From assembly GCA_900318995.1 (NCBI GenBank), contig ONMR01000001.1:248001-312000 (forward strand): DNA of 64,000 nucleotides, in the 5' to 3' direction. This DNA comes from an uncultured Prevotellaceae bacterium (GTDB taxonomy: Bacteria; Bacteroidota; Bacteroidia; Bacteroidales; Bacteroidaceae). The position numbers were made by a program, and so were the translations under genes. The notes beneath the pieces were generated by a model. It made no database searches. It saw only the letters and a list, made by a program, of their open reading frames with translations, and had not been told where the DNA came from. Positions 46,333 through 54,550 of the stretch are shown one piece after another (the stretch's first letter is position 1; each line of letters starts with the position of its first letter).

Positions 46333-47871
46333 TCAGAGTGTCTTGAGGACGCTGGTTATTGAAACTGTATCTGACAGTATGCCGCAGAGGTCTGCAATCC
46401 TGACGCGCTGCTGCTCCATGGTGTCACGGTTGCGCAGGGTTACTGTCTGGTCTTCGAGCGACTGATGATCGACTGTTACGCAGAACGGGGTGCCGATAGC
46501 ATCCTGACGGCGGTAACGCTTGCCGATAGAGTCCTTTTCATCATACTGGCAGTTGAAGTGGAACTTGAGGTCGTTCTGGATGCTGCGTGCCAGTTCGGGC
46601 AGTCCGTCCTTCTTGACCAACGGCAGGATAGCCAGCTTGATGGGTGCCAGCGGTGCGGGCAGATGCAACACTGTGCGGGTCTCGCCGTTCTCCAGCTGCT
46701 GCTCCTCATACGATGCGCACATCACGCTCAGGAACATACGGTCAACGCCGATGGATGTCTCGATGACGAACGGAGTGTAGCTCTCATTGGTCTCGGGGTC
46801 AAAGTACTTGATGCTCTTGCCGCTGAACTTCTCGTGCTGTGAGAGGTCAAAGTTGGTGCGGCTGTGGATACCCTCCACCTCCTTGAATCCGAAAGGCATG
46901 AGGAACTCGATATCCGTAGCGGCGTTGGCATAGTGGGCCAGCTTGTCATGATCGTGGAAACGGTAGTGGTCTGCTCCGAATCCCAAAGCCTGGTGCCATT
47001 TCATACGGGTCTCTTTCCACTTGGCGAACCAGTCAAGCTCTGTGCCGGGCTTGATGAAGAACTGCATCTCCATCTGCTCGAACTCACGCATACGGAATAT
47101 GAACTGGCGGGCAACTATCTCGTTACGGAATGCCTTACCTATCTGGGCAATTCCGAAAGGAATCTTCATGCGGCCGGTCTTCTGTACATTCAGGTAGTTT
47201 ACGAATATTCCCTGGGCGGTTTCGGGACGCAGGTATATCTTCATGGCGCCGTCGGCCGTTGAACCCATCTCGGTCTGGAACATCAGGTTGAACTGGCGCA
47301 CATCGGTCCAGTTACGTGTTCCGCTTATGGGGCATACGATACCCTCATCCAAAATTATCTGCTTGAGTTCATTCAGGTCACCGTCATTCATGGCCTTCTT
47401 GTAACGCTCGTGCAGGGCGTCACGCTTGGCTACATGCTCCAGTACGTTGGCGCTTGTGGCGCGGTACTTGGCCTCATCGAAAGAGTCTCCGAAACGCTTG
47501 CGTGCCTTGGCTACCTCCTTCTCGATCTTTTCATCATACTTGGCTATCTGGTCCTCAATAAGGACATCGGCACGGTACCTTTTCTTGGAGTCGCGGTTGT
47601 CAATGAGAGGGTCATTGAATGCATCCACATGACCCGAAGCCTTCCAAATGGTAGGGTGCATGAAAATAGAAGAGTCGATACCGACAATATTGTCATGCAG
47701 CAGGACCATGCTCTGCCACCAGTAGGTCTTGATGTTGTTCTTCATCTCAACTCCCAGCTGTCCGTAGTCGTAAACAGCTCCGAGTCCGTCATAAATCTCA
47801 CTTGAAGGGAATACGAAACCGTACTCTTTGCAATGCGCAACGATCTTTTTGAAAACGTCTTCTTGTGCCAT
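46333..47871 (-). CDS. glyS: Glycyl-tRNA synthetase (single-chain type)
   Basis: Class II synthetase of 512 residues of the eukaryote/archaeal-like alpha2 type, not the two-subunit GlyQ/GlyS. I choose ATG 47871 (MAQEDVFKKIVAHCKEYGFVF), since an earlier frame start runs into the promoter. Motif 1 region VYDYGQLGVEMKNNIKTYWW, motif 2 FRNEIVARQFIFRMREFEQMEMQFF, and motif 3-like SIGVDRMFLSVMCASYEE are present, with an anticodon-binding domain at the C-terminus (LPLVKKDGLPELARSI). Confidence 0.95.
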   Translation of the reverse strand: MAQEDVFKKIVAHCKEYGFVFPSSEIYDGLGAVYDYGQLGVEMKNNIKTYWWQSMVLLHDNIVGIDSSIFMHPTIWKASGHVDAFNDPLIDNRDSKKRYRADVLIEDQIAKYDEKIEKEVAKARKRFGDSFDEAKYRATSANVLEHVAKRDALHERYKKAMNDGDLNELKQIILDEGIVCPISGTRNWTDVRQFNLMFQTEMGSTADGAMKIYLRPETAQGIFVNYLNVQKTGRMKIPFGIAQIGKAFRNEIVARQFIFRMREFEQMEMQFFIKPGTELDWFAKWKETRMKWHQALGFGADHYRFHDHDKLAHYANAATDIEFLMPFGFKEVEGIHSRTNFDLSQHEKFSGKSIKYFDPETNESYTPFVIETSIGVDRMFLSVMCASYEEQQLENGETRTVLHLPAPLAPIKLAILPLVKKDGLPELARSIQNDLKFHFNCQYDEKDSIGKRYRRQDAIGTPFCVTVDHQSLEDQTVTLRNRDTMEQQRVRIADLCGILSDTVSITSVLKTL

Positions 47872-47898
47872 ATTGAGCCTTTTTTCCGAAAATTTCCG

Positions 47899-47906
47899 CA
47901 AAGGTA
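47899..47906 (-). promoter_or_regulatory. -7 element of glyS
   Basis: On the minus strand the bases read TACCTTTG, matching TAnnTTTG, 27 bases before the glyS ATG. Confidence 0.6.
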
Positions 47907-48064
47907 CTCTTTTATTTATTAAAAAAAGAAACCGGCGCTCTTAAAAAAGGTGATAGCCGGTGTTTTGGATAAGGGGTGTATAATTACATAAAACTGTTGA
48001 AAAGTTCATACCGGTAATGCGGCAAGTTGGACGTCCGGAATTGGGAATTGTCGACGGAAAGCAG

Positions 48065-48072
48065 TAATTTCG
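48065..48072 (+). promoter_or_regulatory. Candidate -7 element of parC
   Basis: TAATTTCG has one mismatch to TAnnTTTG and lies 25 bases before the parC ATG. Confidence 0.4.
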
Positions 48073-48097
48073 CGTCGGATGACACTTATTTGCGGCA

Positions 48098-50743
48098 ATG
48101 AGCGAACTTGACAACAATGAAGAAGAACTGAGTGCCGGGCACTCCACCTATCAGCCTGTTACCGATGATAACGGAATGATAAGGCATCAGCTTTCAGGAA
48201 TGTACCAGGGCTGGTTCCTGGACTATGCATCATATGTTATTCTTGAGCGTGCGGTGCCACATTTCGTGGATGGACTGAAACCTGTTCAGAGACGCATACT
48301 TCACTCCATGAAACGACTTGATGACGGCCGTTTCAACAAGGTGGCCAATATCGTGGGCCATACCATGCAGTTCCATCCGCACGGAGATGCATCAATAGGT
48401 GACGCCCTGGTTCAGATGGGCCAGAAGGACCTGCTGATAGAGTGTCAGGGAAACTGGGGAAATATCCTTACGGGACATCGGGCTGCCGCACCCCGATACA
48501 TCGAGGCCCGTCTGTCAAAATTCGCCCTGGAAACGCTGTTCAATCCCAAGACGACAGAATGGAAACTCTCATATGACGGCCGCAACAGGGAACCCGTCAC
48601 ACTTCCGGTAAAGTTCCCGCTACTGCTGGCACAGGGAGCCGAAGGAATTGCAGTGGGCTTGTCGTGCAAGATACTTCCGCATAATTTCAATGAGTTGTGT
48701 GACGCTGCCGTGGCATATTTGAGGGATGAGGAGTTCCATCTTTATCCGGATTTCCAGACTGGAGGTGCAATAGACGTATCCCGTTATAATGACGGTGAGC
48801 GTGGAGGTATGGTGCGTATACGTGCCAAAATTACGAAAGAAGCTGACAATAAGACACTGGTCATAAGTGAGATTCCGTTCGGAGAGAACGTGATGACCCT
48901 CTGTGAATCAATCGTCAAGGCGGGAGAGAAAGGCAAGATAAAGATCCGTAAGGTGGAGAACCTTACAGCCGATAAGGTTGAGATCCGCATATCGCTGGCG
49001 CCGGGTGTGTCATCGGACAAGACGATAGATGCTCTCTATGCATTTACCAACTGCGAGGTCAGCATATCGCCCAACTGCTGCGTCATCGATGAGAACAAGC
49101 CGCATTTCCTGACGGTAAGTGACGTGTTGCGCAAGTCGGTTGACAACACAAAGGACCTGCTTCGCCGGGAGCTGGAGATTGAGCGGGGTGAGATACTGGA
49201 GCAACTCCATTTTGCATCACTTGAAAAGATATTCATTGAGGAACGTATCTATAAGGACCGTGAGTTTGAGGAGGCTCCAAGCATGGATGCCGCCTGTGAG
49301 CATATCGACGACCGCCTGACCCCTTATTATCCGCAGATGATCCGTGAGGTTACAAAGGATGATATCCTTAAACTTATGGAGATAAAGATGGCCCGTATAC
49401 TCAAGTTCAATAAGGACAAGGCCGAGGAGGCAATTGCCAGGATGAAGGCGGACATAGCCCGCATCGACAAAGACCTGAGCAATATGGTGGCGGTTACAAT
49501 CAAGTGGTTCACTATGCTCAAGGACAAGTACGGGGCACAGTATGAGCGCCGCACTGAGATAAAGAACTTTGACACTATTGTAGCCACAAAGGTGGTCGAG
49601 GCCAACCAGAAGCTATATATAAACCGTGCCGACGGATTCATCGGAATGGAACTCAAGAAGGATGAGTATGTTTGTAACTGCTCTGACCTGGATGATATAA
49701 TCCTGTTCTACAAGGATGGACGCTACAAGGTGGTCAAGGTTGCCGACAAGCTGTTTGTGGGCCAGAACGTGCTCTACCTTGACGTATTCAAGAAGAATGA
49801 CAAGCGCACAATTTACAATGTGGTTTACCGTGACGGCCGCAACGGCGCATACTTTATAAAAAGGTTTGCCGCCACCGGCCTGACACGTGACAAGGAGTAT
49901 GACCTTACACAGGGTAAGGCCGGCTCAAAGGTGATGTACTTCTCGGCCAACCATAATGGTGAGGCGGAGGTTATCAAGATTACGCTCAAACCCAATCCCA
50001 AGCTCAAGAAACCTGTATTTGACAAGGATTTCAGTGAGTTGATGATAAAAGGCCGTCAGTCAATGGGTAACCTTCTTACGCGCAATGAGGTGCAGAGAAT
50101 AGGACTCAAGTCACAGGGTACCTCTACATTGGGAGGCCGTAAGGTCTGGTTTGACAGGGATATCCTGCGTCTGGATTTTGACGGACACGGCGAGTATCTG
50201 GGTGAGTTTGACAGCGATGACCTTCTGCTGGTGGTAAATGCGGACGGAGAGTATTATACTACAGCCCCCGATGCCAACTGTCATTTTGACGCCGGATTGC
50301 TGCGTATAGAGAAATATGACCAGGGTAAGGTTTGGACAGCAGTACTGTTTGATGCCTCCCAGAAGAAATACCTGTATCTTAAGAGATTCAATCTGGATCC
50401 GTCGGCCAAACGCATAAATATCCTGGGCGACGAGAAAGAAAGCAGGCTGGTCCTGTTAACAGATACCGCCTATCCACGTCTTTTGGTTACCATGGGAGGT
50501 GCTGACAGTTTCCGTGACGCTATGGAGATAGATGCTGAACAATTCGTGGGAGTGAAAGGCGTCAAGGCCCGTGGCCGCAGAGTCACAACGTTCAATGTGG
50601 CATCGGTGTCGGAACTGGAACCATTGCGTGTTCCTGAACCTCTCCCTGAGACTGATGTGCCTGATGAAAACCAAACCGAAGAATCGGCTCACAATGAAGA
50701 TAATACAGAAAATTCTGACGATGGTCAGCTCTCGCTGTTCTGA
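48098..50743 (+). CDS. parC: DNA topoisomerase IV subunit A
   Basis: Type IIA topoisomerase breakage-reunion subunit, 881 residues. The N-terminal domain has YASYVILERAVPHFVDGLKPVQRRILHSM and GHTMQFHPHGDASIGDALVQMGQ, with the catalytic tyrosine Y134 in AAAPRYIEARLSKFALETLF. The C-terminal part forms the beta-pinwheel and then a charged tail (NQTEESAHNEDNTENSDDGQL). The form AAPRYIEARLS and the weak GyrA-box support ParC, not GyrA. The downstream DUF3316 gene begins inside the last 50 bases of this gene. Confidence 0.88.
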   Translation: MSELDNNEEELSAGHSTYQPVTDDNGMIRHQLSGMYQGWFLDYASYVILERAVPHFVDGLKPVQRRILHSMKRLDDGRFNKVANIVGHTMQFHPHGDASIGDALVQMGQKDLLIECQGNWGNILTGHRAAAPRYIEARLSKFALETLFNPKTTEWKLSYDGRNREPVTLPVKFPLLLAQGAEGIAVGLSCKILPHNFNELCDAAVAYLRDEEFHLYPDFQTGGAIDVSRYNDGERGGMVRIRAKITKEADNKTLVISEIPFGENVMTLCESIVKAGEKGKIKIRKVENLTADKVEIRISLAPGVSSDKTIDALYAFTNCEVSISPNCCVIDENKPHFLTVSDVLRKSVDNTKDLLRRELEIERGEILEQLHFASLEKIFIEERIYKDREFEEAPSMDAACEHIDDRLTPYYPQMIREVTKDDILKLMEIKMARILKFNKDKAEEAIARMKADIARIDKDLSNMVAVTIKWFTMLKDKYGAQYERRTEIKNFDTIVATKVVEANQKLYINRADGFIGMELKKDEYVCNCSDLDDIILFYKDGRYKVVKVADKLFVGQNVLYLDVFKKNDKRTIYNVVYRDGRNGAYFIKRFAATGLTRDKEYDLTQGKAGSKVMYFSANHNGEAEVIKITLKPNPKLKKPVFDKDFSELMIKGRQSMGNLLTRNEVQRIGLKSQGTSTLGGRKVWFDRDILRLDFDGHGEYLGEFDSDDLLLVVNADGEYYTTAPDANCHFDAGLLRIEKYDQGKVWTAVLFDASQKKYLYLKRFNLDPSAKRINILGDEKESRLVLLTDTAYPRLLVTMGGADSFRDAMEIDAEQFVGVKGVKARGRRVTTFNVASVSELEPLRVPEPLPETDVPDENQTEESAHNEDNTENSDDGQLSLF

Positions 50744-51566
50744 TGAACTGTCGGGATTGTCTGCCGCATTGCTGCTGATGCTGCTGCCGGTTTCGGCTTT
50801 GGCACAAAGCGGAGTCTGGTATTTGCCGGAGCACAATGAGACTGTCAGGGTGATATCCGTTGCAGCAGGCAATGCATTTGCCCGTGACACCTATCTGTCG
50901 GCTTCACGTTATGACGGATGGGCTATAGGTCTTGAAGGTGACAGCTGGACCGGTTACAGGCCTGACAGGCTTTTCAGTTACGGCCGTTCGCTTTCATCTG
51001 TTTTTTTCAGTCCCATGACCAACCGTCTGGACGGAGGCAGTACTCTGGAGGCTGGTATATCTGACTATCTGGCATTCCTGTGGCCGGCAATAAGGAACAA
51101 CAGGCAAGACCTGCTGATAGGACCTTCGGCAATGTTTAAGGCCAATGTACTTTACAACAGGCAGAACTCTAACAATCCTGTCAATGGTGCGGGCTATTTG
51201 GCTGGTGGCCTGTCGGTGGATTATTCGCTTCGTTTCAGCCTGCTCAGATATGATATGGCAATGCAGGCTACGTTTTATGCCCCGCTTGCCGGATTGGGCT
51301 TTGCTCCCGATTATGACCAGCCTTATTGGTACATGTACAACTACGGAGATTACGGCAAGGCTCTGCACTTTATAACGCCCTTCAACAATCCGGCGTTTCT
51401 GCAGCAGGTTGCATTTGTGCTTCCGTGCCGAGGCACCAGGTTCAGGGTAGGTTACTCATTTGATTATATCGGAAACCGGCTGGGTGGTCATAGCCGCAAT
51501 ATTTTCAACGGCATGTTTACAATAGGTTGTGCCCTAAGGTTCCAAAACAAGGAGTGGAATCAATGA
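50694..51566 (+). CDS. DUF3316 family protein
   Basis: Probable outer-membrane or envelope protein of DUF3316 (290 residues), with aromatic beta strands such as YLAGGLSVDYSLRFSLLRYDMAMQATFYAPLAG and a signal peptide ending in LLPVSALAQ. The start is uncertain: ATG 50694 gives MKIIQKILTMVSS, while ATG 50721 gives MVSSRCSDEL; both overlap the parC end. Family features seen are the DTYLSASRYDG start and the C-terminal FRVGYSFDYIGNRLGGHS. Its stop overlaps the next ATG (ATGA). Confidence 0.75.
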   Translation: MKIIQKILTMVSSRCSDELSGLSAALLLMLLPVSALAQSGVWYLPEHNETVRVISVAAGNAFARDTYLSASRYDGWAIGLEGDSWTGYRPDRLFSYGRSLSSVFFSPMTNRLDGGSTLEAGISDYLAFLWPAIRNNRQDLLIGPSAMFKANVLYNRQNSNNPVNGAGYLAGGLSVDYSLRFSLLRYDMAMQATFYAPLAGLGFAPDYDQPYWYMYNYGDYGKALHFITPFNNPAFLQQVAFVLPCRGTRFRVGYSFDYIGNRLGGHSRNIFNGMFTIGCALRFQNKEWNQ

Positions 51567-52618
51567 AAAGGGAGATTTACATCAGGCTGACAGCATCAGT
51601 AGTACTGATATTGCTGATGGTTGCATGTTCTCAGAAAACTGAGAGAGAAGATATGGAGTTCTCCAATACTCCGGCTGGTAATTTCCTGTCGCTCTGGACT
51701 ATAATGGATGAGCGCTACTGTTTCTTTGATTTAAAGAAAGAGCAGTTGGGAGTGGATTGGGATGAGGTACAGGAGAGATATGCGGCTAGTATTTCGAATG
51801 AGATGTCAAGCAAATCCCTATTCGAGGTGCTTTGCAGTATGATTGGCGAACTCAGGGACGGTCATGTAAACCTGACAAGCCCGTATGACTACGGCCGCAA
51901 CTGGAGCTGGAAGACGGATTATCCATCAAACTATTCGGCAGACCTTAGGGAAAAATATCTTGGCAAGGACTATGTGATAGCCGGTGACGGATACTTTTAT
52001 CGTATTCTGGATGACAATATAGGTTATCTTGTGGTGGAGAGTTTCGGCAGTTTTATCTCAAGTAACCGTATTAATGTGATGTTTGGCAATATGTTGTTGT
52101 GTAATGGCCTGATTATAGATATCAGGGACAACGGAGGCGGTGACCTTAGAGCTGCCGAGTTCCTGGCTTCCCATTTTACGGAGAAGAGTCTTCCGGTCAG
52201 CTATTCATGTTACAAGACCGGACCGGGGCACAATGATTTCTCCAAATTGTACACCAATATTCTGACTCCTGCCAAAGAGGATATGAGATGGATCAAACCG
52301 GTTGTGCTTCTGACCAACCGCGGCTGTTTCAGCAGTGCCAATGATTTCGCATTTACCATGAAGGCTCTGGAAAACGTGACTCTGATGGGTGATACGACAG
52401 GAGGCGGTGGAGGTCTGCCTATGTCATCCGAGTTGCCAAACGGATGGGTGGTCAGGTTCTCATCGGCTCCGACATATGATTCAGAGATGAATGATGTGGA
52501 GTTCGGGGTAGCGCCCGATATACGTCTTGATATGGACGATGATGATATCAAGGCCGGGAAAGACACCTATATTGAGCGTGCCCGCAAGTTTATAAATGAC
52601 AAATTGGTAAATCCTTAA
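51563..52618 (+). CDS. S41-family peptidase-like lipoprotein
   Basis: A 351-residue envelope protein with a lipobox-like MVAC (Cys 22). The S41 pattern is visible: GELRDGHVNL near 95-104, GLIIDIRDNGGGDLRAAEFLASHF near 182-206 and TNRGCFSSANDF at 251-262, where S257 is the likely nucleophile, then DTTGGGGG. The start ATG overlaps the upstream stop by one base pair step (ATGA) at 51563-51566. It might process an envelope substrate; the partner is unknown. The downstream sppA gene starts four bases after its stop, so four genes (parC to sppA) may share transcription. Confidence 0.8.
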   Translation: MKREIYIRLTASVVLILLMVACSQKTEREDMEFSNTPAGNFLSLWTIMDERYCFFDLKKEQLGVDWDEVQERYAASISNEMSSKSLFEVLCSMIGELRDGHVNLTSPYDYGRNWSWKTDYPSNYSADLREKYLGKDYVIAGDGYFYRILDDNIGYLVVESFGSFISSNRINVMFGNMLLCNGLIIDIRDNGGGDLRAAEFLASHFTEKSLPVSYSCYKTGPGHNDFSKLYTNILTPAKEDMRWIKPVVLLTNRGCFSSANDFAFTMKALENVTLMGDTTGGGGGLPMSSELPNGWVVRFSSAPTYDSEMNDVEFGVAPDIRLDMDDDDIKAGKDTYIERARKFINDKLVNP

Positions 52619-52622
52619 CAAT

Positions 52623-54335
52623 ATGAAAAAATTACGTTTGTTTATCGTTGCCGTCTTGGCAGTTCTGCCGATGATGGCTTTTGCCGGAAAAGCTAAAGTA
52701 CTTAAGATTGATTTCAAGAATCCCATTGCCGAGCGTAAGTCGGGAGGCTCATCTATGGACCTTATGTCTATCGTTAACGGAACCCCCGGCTCTGTAACGC
52801 TGCTCAGCTACATAAGCGCTATCGACGCTGCAGCTCAGGACAAGAACATAGGCATGATCTATATGACGCCCGAAAACGTCTCATGCGGAACTGCCCAGCT
52901 GGAGGAGTTGCGTGCCGCCCTGGAGCGTTTCCGTAAGGCTGGCAAGCCTATCGTGGCATACTGTGAGAATTTCAGCAACGGATCCTATTATCTGGCATCG
53001 GTGGCCGACAAGGTCATCCTGGACCCGGCATCCGAGAGCATGATTACCGGCGTTGGTACCCAGATGATTTTCCTCAAGGATGTTCTGGATGCCCTGGGCG
53101 TAGATGTCCAGCTTATCCGTCACGGCAAGTACAAGGCTGCCGGAGAGATGTATACACGCAGTGAGGCCAGCCCCGAGAACCGCTTACAGAACGAGGTCCT
53201 GGTAGGTTCAATCTGGAAAACCATCTCAACGCAGATTGCAGCATCACGCGGATGCACCCCGGAGCAGTTCAACCAATGGGTTGAGAACCTGGACATGATC
53301 CATGCCGCCGATTACAAGGCTAAAGGTCTGGTTGACGAGACATGGTACAAGGATGAGGTTGACAAGTATCTCTGTGAGCAGAACGGAGTGAGCAAAATAT
53401 CGGAGGTAAGCTTTGTCAAGATAAACAAGTATGCCTCAAAGCTCAAGAAAGGCAGCCGCAAGAACAAGATTGCAGTAGTCTATGCAGACGGCGAGATTGT
53501 CAATTCCGGATCGGATGCCGATATCGTGGGCTCCAAGATGGCCAACACCCTGCGCAAGGTACGTGAGGACAAGAAGGTCAAGGCTGTGGTATTCCGTGTA
53601 AACTCACCTGGAGGAAGCGCTCAGGCTGCCGAGGCTATCAGGCATGAGCTGCAGCTGCTGCGTGCCGAGAAACCGGTCATTGTCAGTTTTGGTGACTATG
53701 CCGCATCGGGCGGTTACTGGATATCGGCCGAGTCAGACTACATATTCTCTGACTACAACACCCTGACAGGTTCAATTGGCGTGTTCGGACTTATTCCCAG
53801 CGTGGGCAATGCCATCCGCAAGAATCTCAAGGTCAACATAGAGACCGTGGGTACCACATCGCACAGCGATATGATGAGCGGCATGCGTAAGCTCAATGAC
53901 CAGGAGGTTGAGTATGTCCAGCGTCAGATAGAGAAGATATACGATGACTTTACCAGCCTGGTATCCAACGGCCGCGGAATGTCCAAGGACAGTGTCGATG
54001 CCATTGGCCAGGGCCGTGTATGGTCTGGTGCCGATGCCATGCGCATAGGCCTGGTTGACAAGCAGGGCGGCATTCAGGATGCAATTGATTATGCAGCTCA
54101 GAAAGTTGGTCTCAGCAAGGAGGATTATCGCCTGAGCATATATCCCGTTGCCAAGGAGGTATCGCTCCTGCAGATGCTCTCGGGCGGTGCATCCGATGAC
54201 CCGGAAGAGACACTTACCACCAGCGTGGAGTCTCAGCCTTCGCTCACAGACCTGTTCCCTGCTATTGCCCGTATGCGTGAGCTCCGCACTCCTTCCATGA
54301 TGCTCCGTATGGAGAGCATGATGGAAATCAAGTAG
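52623..54335 (+). CDS. sppA: Signal peptide peptidase SppA (67-kDa type)
   Basis: A 570-residue envelope protease that degrades cleaved signal peptides in the membrane. An N-terminal signal/anchor helix is visible. Two S49 domains are present: the first carries the general-base lysine (K171 in RHGKYKAAGEMYTRSEASPENR) and the second the nucleophile S362 in YAASGGYWISAES, with RVNSPGGSAQAAEAIRHEL in between. Length and motifs are standard for the long, tandem-domain form. It is co-directional with the S41 gene upstream. Confidence 0.94.
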   Translation: MKKLRLFIVAVLAVLPMMAFAGKAKVLKIDFKNPIAERKSGGSSMDLMSIVNGTPGSVTLLSYISAIDAAAQDKNIGMIYMTPENVSCGTAQLEELRAALERFRKAGKPIVAYCENFSNGSYYLASVADKVILDPASESMITGVGTQMIFLKDVLDALGVDVQLIRHGKYKAAGEMYTRSEASPENRLQNEVLVGSIWKTISTQIAASRGCTPEQFNQWVENLDMIHAADYKAKGLVDETWYKDEVDKYLCEQNGVSKISEVSFVKINKYASKLKKGSRKNKIAVVYADGEIVNSGSDADIVGSKMANTLRKVREDKKVKAVVFRVNSPGGSAQAAEAIRHELQLLRAEKPVIVSFGDYAASGGYWISAESDYIFSDYNTLTGSIGVFGLIPSVGNAIRKNLKVNIETVGTTSHSDMMSGMRKLNDQEVEYVQRQIEKIYDDFTSLVSNGRGMSKDSVDAIGQGRVWSGADAMRIGLVDKQGGIQDAIDYAAQKVGLSKEDYRLSIYPVAKEVSLLQMLSGGASDDPEETLTTSVESQPSLTDLFPAIARMRELRTPSMMLRMESMMEIK

Positions 54336-54338
54336 GGC

Positions 54339-54370
54339 TTGGTTGGTGTCATAAAAAGAACTACTTTTGC
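54339..54370 (+). promoter_or_regulatory. Promoter of tRNA-Leu
   Basis: TTGG (54339-54342), 20 bases, then TACTTTTG (54363-54370), 34 bases before the tRNA. It fits the Bacteroides promoter pattern. Confidence 0.7.
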
Positions 54371-54404
54371 AGCGCGTTCCAGATAGGGGACGCGCTTTGC
54401 CAGG

Positions 54405-54485
54405 CGGGCGTGGCGGAATTGGTAGACGCGCTAGACTTAGGATCTAGTATCTTAGATGTGTAGGTTCGAGTCCTATCGCCCGTAC
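54405..54485 (+). tRNA. tRNA-Leu (TAG)
   Basis: An 81-nt class II tRNA: acceptor GCGGGCG pairs with CGCCCGT, the anticodon loop CTTAGGA gives TAG, and a variable arm is present before GTAGG-TTCGAGT-CCTAT. It is followed immediately by a strong hairpin. CCA is not encoded. Confidence 0.93.
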
Positions 54486-54527
54486 AAACAGAAAAGGTGG
54501 CCGTATAGCCACCTTTTCTGTTTGTAT
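54484..54527. terminator. Bidirectional terminator after tRNA-Leu
   Basis: A perfect 19-bp inverted repeat, TACAAACAGAAAAGGTGGC at 54484-54502 with its complement at 54509-54527, around a 6-base loop. It has A/T runs on both sides and ends 24 bases past the convergent gene's stop. Confidence 0.9.
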
Positions 54528-54550
54528 GGGCTTTGGGTAACGGCTCTTCA

